This document shows, piece by piece, positions 25,582 through 37,100 of a DNA stretch of 64,000 nt; the first letter of the stretch is position 1, and each line of letters starts with the position of its first letter. The position numbers were made by a program, and so were the translations under genes. Source of the DNA: Lycorma delicatula (taxonomy: Eukaryota > Arthropoda > Insecta > Hemiptera > Fulgoridae); contig NC_134465.1 of assembly GCF_047948215.1 (NCBI RefSeq), positions 39,718,153-39,782,152 on the forward strand, in the 5' to 3' direction. Below the pieces are notes generated by a model. That model was given only the letters and a program-made list of their open reading frames with translations, was not told the DNA's origin and did no database searches.

Positions 25582-25804
25582 AGGTTTCAAGAAGTACATG
25601 AAGATAACAAGGGTTGGATGTTCTAACACATAAACAGTTTAAGAAAATATTGACAAAATATCGACAATTATGAGAAAATATTGACATTATGATTATCGTT
25701 CGATCACCATTAAAGAAGTTCTTATGTATATTTGTTTAGAATCATCACAATTCTGCAAATTATTAAAATACTAAGCTGTGTTTAAATTATCTTTTTTTAA
25801 GTGT

Positions 25805-26059
25805 GATGAAGAAAAAATATAGAAAAGAAGTGATAGATTTTGTTTGCCACATATTAAGGCATCCTGTAATAGTCATTTTAATATTGGAGGAACAGGTAGA
25901 AGGAAAAATTTGTGCAGGCAGGCAATGTTTGGAATATGTAAAATAAATTGTTATGAATGTGGGATGTTAGGGGGTATACTGAAATGAAAAGAGTAGCATT
26001 AGATAGGGAATCTTGGAGAGCTGCATCAAACCAGTCAAATGACTGAAGACAAAAAAAAG
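25805..26059 (+). mobile_element. 5'-truncated LINE 3' end with target duplication
   Basis: It encodes a decayed version of the ORF end seen at 53150: ICHILRHPVIVILILEEQVE, then a GVY..KRVALDRESWRAASNQ-like ending, with the identical 3' terminus CAAATGACTGAAGAC plus A8. A 10-bp duplication TTTTAAGTGT flanks it (25795-25804 and 26060-26069). This fits target-primed insertion of a short 3' fragment. Confidence 0.75.
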
Positions 26060-26069
26060 TTTTAAGTGT

Positions 26070-27371
26070 TTTCTATTATTTTTTTTATTTTTTAACAGAA
26101 GTCCTCTGATTTAATCCATCTATATAATATCTGAATATTCCTCATAGGTTTTCCTCTTGTAAAACTGATCTGCATTATCAGCATTAACATTTTTTTTAAT
26201 TACAACTAAAACTGCCTCCATTCAAGATCAATATATCAGGCGGTTGATATTTTTAATTTGTTCATTAATTTAGTTTGTTATTAAACTTGCATTTCCTAAA
26301 CCAGGCATCATTTTTTAGGTATTTTGTTTTACTGGAATGAAGCATCTATTAAACATTCTTTGCACTAAAATGGTCCAGCTATTTTTCCACTTTTATTAAA
26401 CTTTGAGGCTTTGAAAGGAACGTAATTTGATAGTTTTATCAAATTTTTTCAGTGCCTCGACATTTTTGATTTGTTTTTTAGTTTGATCATCAGGAATAAT
26501 TTTAAAGCTTTATTAAATATAAGTAGAAGTTTTGAAAACTACACATAACCCACAAATCGAGCAAACAAATTTATTCTTGAGAATAAAAAAATAGTTTGAT
26601 GTTTACTTATGAAACTGACTGCTGTTGGTATCCGCTTTAAATTTTTGTGGCTGTTTTTTTTTTAAAGAAAGTGCAAAAAATTTGGGTAATGAAAATCATT
26701 ACTTTAGGCTAAAACCAGTATAGTAAATAAAATCTCATTTGCTCAAGTAGAATGCTCACATTTAGTATAAGTAGTATTATGGTCAATATATGAATCCAAT
26801 CAACGAATTAAAAATATACAAAGCCTCCACATAACTGAAAAAGAATAGGCTTTATGACCAATTTAAGTTTTTTTTTTTTGTGATGTTTGTAGTTACAGTT
26901 TTTGATGTAGGTGTCAAAATTAATACCGGGTTTACATTCTGATGTAATAGTTATATATTTCATTGAATATTAAATCTGACTGATGCTGAAGATTGAAATC
27001 TTTAATTATGAAAATTAATTTAAGTCTTAAAGTAATACTATTCGTTTTTTAAGTGTAGGCATGTATCTGGGAAATGAAAACATGTCGTAAAGATAATCTA
27101 ATATCAGTATATTAAATCTTACCTTGAAAATCATGTATTTTTTTATAAATAATTTTCACTTGATTTGTTAAAAAATTAGTTAATGCTGTTTCATATCAGT
27201 TTTTTTATGAAACAAATCAAGTTATTAGAATTTTTATATGATAAACTTGTAGTGCATTAACAGGTGGAAAATAGAATGATGAAAATTTACAAAAAAAATT
27301 CATTTGGTAGAAATATTTTAAAAGAAAAAATATTCACTTAACTATAGTGACAGGTTAGCTTACTGGCTGTT
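26070..27371. other. AT-rich stretch, no feature seen
   Basis: Nothing supported beyond homopolymer runs; lies upstream of the first Nap1 coding exon. Confidence 0.5.
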
Positions 27372-27386
27372 AGATTGGCTGATATT

Positions 27387-27662
27387 AACCACCTAGTCTA
27401 GTGGTGAACTTGTCATTGTAAATCAGCTGATTTTGAAGTCAAGAGTTCTAAGTTTCAAATCCTAGTAAAGACAGTTGTTTTTATACAGATTTGAATACTA
27501 GATCGTGGATACCGGTGTTCTTTGATGGGTTGGGTTTCAATTAATCACTCTTCTCAGGAATGGTCGACCTGAGGCGGTACAAGACTAGACTTTATTTACG
27601 TTCATATATATCATCCTCTGAATAATACCTTACGGTGGTTCCGGAGGCTGTACAGAAAAAAA
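27387..27662 (+). mobile_element. tRNA-derived SINE, copy B
   Basis: It begins AACCACCTAGTCTAGTGGTG (A-box area) and contains AAATCAGCTGATTT, a mutated B box (GTTTCAAATCC), the family block ATACTAGATCGTGGATACCG and an A-rich tail. Perfect 15-bp target duplication AGATTGGCTGATATT at 27372-27386 and 27663-27677. It ends about 300 bp before the first Nap1 coding exon. Confidence 0.9.
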
Positions 27663-27971
27663 AGATTGGCTGATATTTAGTTCAGTTCCTGGCAAAGTCT
27701 GGTATTTTGTTTTTATCTTTCATATCATTAATTTGTTTCTCCTCAATGTGTGTGTATACAAAAACTGTGTAATAAATTATAATGTTAAAGTGTATTTATC
27801 ATAAGCTGATGTTTCTGCAGAATGTGTACCAGGTAGTAAAATATTGTCTAATGATCCTAATAACATTGTTGCATAACGTGTGCTTTGCCATCATAAAAGC
27901 AGTTAAGATATTAATTACAGGAATTTTGGTAGTATCTCAAATCTGTATTATATCAAATTAATGTTTTCTAG

Positions 27972-28139
27972 ATGGCCAGTGATCCAGAGCGGCAAGGTGA
28001 TGAAATGGAAGATTTGGATGATGACAAGGAGTCATTGGGTGGTTTCGAACAGATTGGGGATGAACCACAGATTTTAAATCGACCTGATTTTCTTGCTAAG
28101 ATACAAGGCCGTCTCAGTAACACAGATGCTGTGCTTCAG
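27972..28139 (+). CDS. Nap1: Nap1 coding exon 1 (residues 1-56)
   Basis: The acceptor TTTTCTAG ends at 27971 and the ATG is the first base of the exon; the donor GTAATC starts at 28140. The exon encodes an acidic N-terminus (many Asp/Glu in residues 9-33) ending in ...NTDAVLQ. Phase 0 at the 3' side. Because the ATG abuts the splice acceptor, the 5' UTR must come from an upstream exon. Confidence 0.93.
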
Positions 28140-31100
28140 GTAATCAAGCGGCCTATCTTTACTTTTTATATAATGTGTCTGGATAATTTGGATTCATACA
28201 GCATAGCAGTACGTTACGTGCAAAAATACTAACACCTGAGATAATATATTAACTGGAGAAAGTGTTAATAAATTATAAAAATAATCAAGTCTTTTGCCCA
28301 TAATTCTCCTCCTGATTGAGTGTATGTGCTTGGGTTGCAAGCTATACATAAACTTTTTTTTTTAATAGTTAATCACTCAAGAAGTATCTTAATGTCCCTT
28401 CAGGTAGAGGATGGTTAACCCACCGGGTTGGTCTAGTGGTGAACGTGTCTTCCCAAATCAGCTGATTTGGAAGTCGAGAGTTCCAGCGTTCAAGTCCTAG
28501 TAAAGCCAGCTATTTTTACACAGACTTGAATACTAGATCGTGGATACCGGTGTAATTTGGTGGTTGGGTTTCAATTAACCACACATCAGGTATGGTCGAA
28601 CTGAGAATGTACAAGATTACACTTCATTCACACTCATACATATCATCCTCATTCATCCTCTGAAGTATTATCTAAACAGTAGTTACTGGAGGCTAAACAG
28701 GAAAAAGAAAAGGTAGAGGATGGCTGTCCTGTTGTCAACTCTTCTGGAGATTAGAGTATCTGTATCTAGAGTACAAACTTCATATTAATGATAAATAATG
28801 GTGTTAACTGGCTCAAAAGTATGCTTTTTTGAGTTTCCTATGAAAAATCCTAGTCATTGTATAAAAAAACTTGAACTGTAAGCGTTTGGCAGATCACCGC
28901 TTAGAATTGTTTTGTTACTGCTGCAAAAGTGGTATTTATTCTTTTGACTTGTCATTAAATTACGGTTTTGGGGATCTAAGTCGTGACTATAATTAATGTT
29001 TTACAAATTTCTTATTTAAATTCGTATCATATGATATGAAACAGACGATATGATGAAACAAAGAATTGTTTTTATAACAAAACTTAGTTTTTCATGAATA
29101 GAAATGAAATAAATTCTGTTTTGAGTTTTACACGTTCCATAATATCTCTATTTAGATGTAATTGTGATTTGGTATGTAATTGAGGGGATGTTATGATAAT
29201 TTTGTCTTTATTTTTGTTTTCAGTCATTACCGGCCCCAGTGAAGCGCAGAATTAAAGCACTGAAAAAACTCCAGTTAGAAACTGCAAATATTGAAGCTAA
29301 ATTTTATCAAGAAGTTCATGAACTCGAATGCAAATATCATAATATGTATTATCCATTGTATGAAAAGGTAAATTTCTTTTATTAATTTCACAGGTGTTTG
29401 TGCTTTTACATGTCATGGTTTTATTAATGAGATAAGACTGGGCCTCAAATAATGTGTGTAGTTACATCAAGGTAAATAAATAAGTAAATATGTTTGTATT
29501 GAACGCTACAATATTTAATAGACACATGCACACTAAGTCCCGTTCATTATAAAATTGAAATTAATTTATTGAAGAATTCATCGGCTATTGATTTAGAGTT
29601 CTGAGAAACTAGGAAAAGGATTGCTTGATGCCAAAATAGTGATATTTAAGAAAAAATATGATGTGGACACTACATGACTTCCTTGTACACCTATTAAATT
29701 ACATATTTACATTTTTTGCTGCACTTAATTTAAATTTATTTCATTTGAAAGTGGGATAAGAGCCTCCAATTCTTTAATAAAGTGGACAGTTACACAATTG
29801 CATTGTGGTGGACACCACATCACACCACTTTTTTGTGGTGTCTTATCAGCATTTTATATTTTGTTTCACGTAGCTTAAGTACGTAGGATATGTGGTATAA
29901 CATATGTGGAACATGTCGGATCCATAACCACGCACACATCTGTTTGAATCTGAATTCATATACATATACATATATTTTTTTTTTAATTTAAATATATTGA
30001 TTTATTAATAATTATTAACCTAATAATTTTTGAATTAAAATGAAAAGTGCATTATATTTTATTTCGTTAATAACCTGTGATTTTTTTTCATTTTGTTTTT
30101 TTTTTTTGTTATTGAATTATTATTTATTGTAAAACTGTTTTTACAATCAGAGGATAATAATTTTTAAATTAAAAAAAAAAAGTCAACACATCTATATGAA
30201 GTCAGATTCAAACCGATCTGCCTACCCCTTGTAAGATCAAAAACTTCATTAATTAAAATTTTATTTGGCTATAACTCTACAACTAAAAATAAGTAAAACT
30301 TAAGTACCACTTTTGATGTATCGTTAAAAAGCTCTCAGTGAGTGCTTATTATAATGTAGTTAAGAAAAAGTCGAAAATCTAAATTTTTTTATTTTTAACA
30401 CTTTTGGTCCAATCTATTGCAATCAAAAGGGGACTTGTAGAACTAGATGTTGTAACCTTCCTAAATAAAAAAATTTCAACATCCTATGGCTATCATCTTT
30501 GAGTTATGGGAGATATGTATGTAAAACTAGTCAAAATGGATATTTCTGTTGAAATCTGAAAATAAAAATTTTTCAGTATTACAATACTTCCTTTACTTTG
30601 TATAACAAAGTTCAGGAAGTATTACAATACTTCCTTTACTTTGTATAACAAAGTTCAAAGGTGTTTAAATTAGTAGTTGAAAGGATATGTTGTGTTGTGT
30701 TTAGCATGCATATTTATACATTCTTTACATTTGTGCAAGAGAATTTTTAAGTAATAAATTGTGTAAAAATAAAACAATTTTTAACAATATGTAATAGTTT
30801 CATGTACCCAATTTATACAGTATTTTTTTAAAATAAAATTGTGGTTATAATGGCCCAATATGATTAGAACTGGTTTCATTGGAATGTATTTTTTTATATG
30901 CTTATAATATACTAGCAATAATAATAAAATTGATGAAAATCAGTAATAATTATTTTTAATTTACTATTTGTTTCCTCAGCAATCTGTTGTCTACAGTAGA
31001 TTCTTTCCTTTTATTTGCACTTGTGCAAAATCGCTGATTTTATTCTCAAAAAAGCACTTTCTATTATTTGTATTCTAAAATCTATTTTTTATAAACTTCA

Positions 31101-34100
31101 ACTGCCAATATAAATTAGAAATACATTTATTAGTACTTATTATTTGTATTTACAATTAAATTTTTTTATTACGATATCAAAGTATATAAATAAAGTAAGT
31201 TGTTTTTAAATTTTTAATTGAGGATATGTTTTTCCTGTTGTATTCTCTCATGTAGAAATGCAGTTGCAGACATTCGGTTCGTGTAGCTAATAGAAAGTGC
31301 AAAATTGAGAAAAGGATATTTGAAATAAATGGGATCACATATGTGGAAAATAATATAAATCTGTAATTGTATAATAAAAATGTGTTAGATAGATGAATAA
31401 GAAACATTTTTTTTTTTAATTAGTAAAAAAAAAAAATGTACATATCAAGTAATATTAGCAGAAAAGGAAACTTAGGTTATGTTATGGAACTGCTACATTA
31501 TTTTACATTGTATGGACTAACACATTGAAGTGTAAATAAATAATTTCACACATATAATACCTTATTTAGAATAATATATTTATAGTGTATATGAAGATAT
31601 CAACATTAAACTTTTTATTCTCAAACACAAAAGAAGTTCAAGTTTATTTGTTAATATAATTGAATTTTTATAAAAATTGATTTAAAAAAAAACAAAACTA
31701 GGCTTTTTATTAAACTTAATGATATCCATAATATTGAAAAGGCCTATCGGAGGAATGTAATTTGTGATTTTTCATTCTGACTTGAGCAGATAAAGATTCT
31801 GTTGAAGACAACAGATACGGTTCAAACTAACTGCTAAGGAAACAAACTGCATTAAAGTTTGTTGTTGAAAAATATCCTTATGTGGGATGTATGCTACTAG
31901 TTCAGTATATAAAATATGCTTGTTAACTGTTATGTCTGTATTATGTCATTATATCGGTATTATGGTATTACTATGTAGCCGATATAATGGCTACATGCCA
32001 TTATATCAGCATGTATATATATATATATATATATAATTTTATGAAATGGGCAGTTCGTAAGAATTACATTATTTTCTCGAGGAATTGTTTTTTTATTCAC
32101 TATCAAATATTTAGGTAGGGTAACCTAAATTTTAACTATATTATATTTGATCATCTTGCATAGGTTTTTTTTTTGATTTTATTATAAATGACAATAAAAG
32201 AAGAATGGGAAGGCCAGTAAACAATTCATTCAATTTTAAAAGGATTAACTTTTTAACAATAAGGTAAAAAAATTTAATGTACTCCGATTTTTTTTTTTTT
32301 TTTTTTTTTTTAATACATTCCCTGAAGTGTTAGTTTTCTGCATTATCATTAAAATTGACAGAATTAATACCAGAAAATTCTGAGTAAAATATAATACTGC
32401 ATTTTGCATAAGAGAAGGATCCTATTTTGTCTTTCTTTCCTTTCCAAAATATCTACAGAGTTAGACAAATTTTTGTTGCTCGTTAATATAAAACTTGTAT
32501 TGGCCACTGAATTATTTCTTTGGATAGTCTTTTTTTTTACATTTTATAGAGTTAGGTAAATGAATATAAATGGGTCTTTTCTTTTGTATGCGGTTTAATA
32601 CTGATCACTCATTGTTTTAAATGGATGGAAGTAGGCAATTAAATAATTGTAATAATTAGTGGTTTTTGCAAGATTTTAGTTAAGGTAAGAAGTTATATCA
32701 TTAAAGACCATGAAGATAAACTACATTTGGTCTGATTGTGTTATAAAAGTTGTTGCTTTATTTTTGTCATTAATTTTTCAATGTAAATTTGTTATAGCGT
32801 GCAAATATAGTCACTGGTGTACATGAACCAAATGATGATGAATGTGAATTCCCATCTGACGATGAAAAGGATGAGGATGTGACTACAGAATTAAAAACAA
32901 AGCTGAAAATTGAAGATGCAGCTAATGAAAAAGAGTAAGTCTATTTTGGTGATATTATTTGATACTGTTGATATATTAATACATAATAGTAAATAAGATA
33001 GCGACAGAATCAACTGGTAGTTGAGCACAGACTGCTGCTTTGTATTATTTTCTCGCACGCTAATGTGTGGATTATATGTCAAAGATAGAAGCTTGCTGTA
33101 TTGAATTGTTAAAAGAGTATTAGGGAGAGAGGTTAGAGTAGAGGGTTTTCCAAAAAGCAGGGATACTTAATTATATGAAGTATTAAATCATGTAGTATAT
33201 ATTTCTTTTGTATTATTTTTCATTTACGATATGTGCTATGTGTAATTTCATTTTACTGCATTTGTTTTGGATTATTTTAGGATGATTTAGTAAATTGGAG
33301 TGCATATTGTGTAAGTTATTGTATGTAGGTAATTTGGCTCTGTTCCTTTTAAAATTGGTCATTTGTATTTTCTTCTTTTTTTTGGTTTTGTGCAACTATC
33401 TGAAAGGTAATTTTCTTAAGAATTAACCTTCATTTGATTTTGTCATTCTTAACTATTAGAAATACTCTTGCAACAACTCCTTCCCGAAGTCCTTTCTTAG
33501 TTCATCAGTTGTGTCTCTTTTCCATATTTCTCAAGTAGTTGATTGTTTAGTGTTAAAAATACAATTTGTCATTTGTTTGGTTTTTTTTTAAATTGACGCT
33601 CATTCAAAAAATTTGGTGTTTTTTTATTATTTTACTCCTGAAAATTTTTTTTAGACTTAATACTTCATATTTGCTGGGATGTCTTCAGTTGAGTCAAATT
33701 GGTTTCCTTTCAGCAAAAATTTCAATTTAAGAAGCAGGTAGAAATCAGGGGAATAGAGGGGTAACAGAAGCACAGGAATTTGGCTTTTGGCCAAAACTTT
33801 TGTGGATTTTGAAGCGGAAGGCTGGCCAGACCGGGTCATCTTCATTTGATTCATGGCCATCTTTGAATCTGTTGATAATTTGACGAGCAATAATCCTCAG
33901 AGAACTGAACATTACTTCGTTCCCCAGGATGCCACTCTCTCCTGAGCAAAGATATGATTGTGACCTTTTCAGAACATTTCAAGGGTAAAACAAGCTTCCC
34001 CTTACACATCTACAGTCAAACTTAGCCCCTTATATTGAGTAGTGACTTTACCTGCCGTATAACATTTTTCTCACAAAGTTAAAGCCATAGGCTAATATAG

Positions 34101-37100
34101 ATAGGTAGGCTTGTTATAGATTGACACCTTGCCCTCCAAGCAGACAGAATGGGAAATTTTTTCCCATAGAATTGGAAGAACAGTTAAAAAGTCTCAACTT
34201 TTCCTGAAGAAAAACCAATAATAAATTAATTAATGATTTAATTTACATGTATATTTGAAATGAATAAACACACACACACTATATATATATATATACATAT
34301 CGGGTAGTTTTTATTAGTACATGAAAAAAAAAAACTGCAGCAGTGTAATTACAGTGAAATTGATTTTTCTTACTTTAAGGTATTTATTTGTTTTTCTCAA
34401 GTAGCTTTACAATTCAGTTAATTATTTATTATATATCATATTCATTAACTTTGATAAAGAGGCTTTCTCACCTTTTTAAGATTATAATGTTTGAAATGTA
34501 TGTATTTTTAGGATTGAAATGTGATTCATTTATAAACTGACTAAATTTACTCTCTTCTTTTTATTTTACAATATTTATCTTTTTTGTCAGCATTAATTAC
34601 CAAAATGATAACTCTTTATTTCTTTATCGACAGTGAATCTCAGAAGGATGTACGGGGTGTGCCTGACTTTTGGTTAACTATTTTTAAAAATGTTGGAATG
34701 CTGAGCGATATGGTCGAAGCGCACGATGAGCCGATACTCAAACATTTAGTAGATATTAAAGTTTTGCTATTAAAATCACCGATGGGTTTTGTACTAGAAT
34801 TTCACTTTTCACCTAATGAGTATTTCTCAAATTCAGTTCTTACAAAGGAGTATGAAATGAAATGTGTTCCTGATGAAAATGACCCATTCTCATTTGAAGG
34901 TCCTGAAATTTATAAATGTAAAGTAAGTATATGTTTTTATTTATTTATTTTTTTTCATTAATCTTTAAAATACTTTGCACAATAAGCCAGCTAGCTGAAT
35001 CTCATTATGATTTAGTCTGCATGATGTTTGTGCTAAATAAATATGCAGTTTGTAACTGTCATTAGTATACAGTAATATGCTTATGAATTTGAAAACTTGC
35101 TACAAGGTTATATAAATATTTTTAAAAGTTATAAATGACTAGTGGTAAATGAAAATAGTTCTCTATGAGAAACAACATTTTTATTCTTGTCTCATTTTAA
35201 AGCTTGTTTTTAATTTTCTTAATTTTAATATCTAGTTTATAAGATCCAGCTGTTGTCTGGCTGTGTAAGTTGATAGGAAATTGCATCTGATTTTTACTAC
35301 AGTTTTTTAACATCGACTTCTAAAACTTGTAGCTCATCAGCATTGAAAGAAAGTATTTTCGGGTTGGAACAGATTTTCTTTGATATATTTATAGTACATT
35401 AACAAAGTTGGTCTAGTTGTGCTAGAGGTTTAGCATGTAAAAAGTTAAGAAATATTTGTTTCCAAAGCAGATTGAAACAGTTTTATTGTTGTATAATTAG
35501 AAAGTAACTGTATGAAATTTTAGTACCTTTGGAGGGTTTTTCATAAATGAGTGGAATATGGAGAAAAATGTCAAAGATTCTCTTTAAAATTTTAGAGAAG
35601 ATCAGAGGTTTAGGAATACCAACTGCACACCACGTAATATTTTACTTTTGCTTGTCCCCATAGTGATTTATAGTCTTCAGTTTATTGTATTTAGAAGTTT
35701 TTATTTTATAAACTTTTGGATGATGAACTTCCTAAAAATATTACAAATACTCAATGATGAGTAAAATACCAAAGTTATAAATATGAAACCAAACCATATC
35801 AGCTGGACTAACAAATTTGTATGAAAAACAGATGATAATCTTGTTCTACAGTACTTTCCATTCATAATGTTTAAACACTCATTGTAAATTGATCTTTCAA
35901 TTAAAAACTCATCAGCTGATTTAGAGTTAAATTTCAAAACCACTATTTAAAGGGTTATTGTGATTACTTACTTACTTCATTGCAGTCTTGATTTGCCATA
36001 ATGAGTGAAGGAGTTGTACACGATAGGGTTCGTTCATTCAAAAGTGGACAAAGAAAGGAGTGGCCATCCATCTGCAGTCAATCGTGAACTGGTTCAAAAG
36101 ATTGATGCCAAAGAGCATGAAAATCAATGTTTTACAATCTCTGAGCTTTCCAATGAATTCTCGCAAATTTCCAGGACTGTTTTGTTCAAGGTAGTAACAG
36201 AAAAGTTAGGCTTCCGTAAATCCTGTAAATAAGGAACAGGTGGGAGATTTTTTGCAGCCGAAATTTCTAAGTTAGTGACAAGGTGTGTGATGAGTGCCTA
36301 AATTTAGATTGTAATTACATTGAAAAGTAGAGGAAAGATGTATATAATAAAATGTATTTACTTACAACTGTGTTTTGTTTAAAACCAAACTGAGGTTACT
36401 TTCTGAACGGCCCTTGTATATTTATGCTGTGAAATATTCAAGGTAGATGTTTGTTGCTTTCATCAGAGGAATAATCAATAAATTTTTAATTTTTAAATTC
36501 ATTGTAAAAAACTATTATGAATCTGAAGATATGATAATTGTTATTTTAATATTTTCCATATCTGTGCTTTTTAAATAACATTACTGTGGGCAACAACCTG
36601 GCAGTTAAGATTAATCAATTTCTCTTAAATAGAGTAAAGAAGTAAAATTACAATTAATTTCAACTTAATATTAAGGATAACCCTCATACTCAAATTAATA
36701 TATAATGCCTTTTGTGTGGGAGCTAAGTTTTAAAATGTAATTTCAATAAATCTTTGTTAAAATAATGTTAGAAAGTTTGTGTAAAGCTTTATTATGAAAA
36801 AAAAGTATTGAGAAAACATTATATACCTACTGTGATTATAGTAATGTAAGTTTTAATCGTAGCAAACAACAGTGAACTTAAAATTTAATGTATTTTTCAA
36901 TTTACAATGAAATTTAATTAAATAAAAAATTTATTAATAATTTAATAAATGGCTTGAGTATTTATTTATTTTTTCTTTTTAATTGTATCAGCAGCAGAAT
37001 ATATATAAATTATGAAATTTATTGCTGTTCACCCTGGTAAATGCTTTTGCAGTAGATGATTTTTTTTTGAACTGAAAATTTTTTCGGTGTAAATATTACA

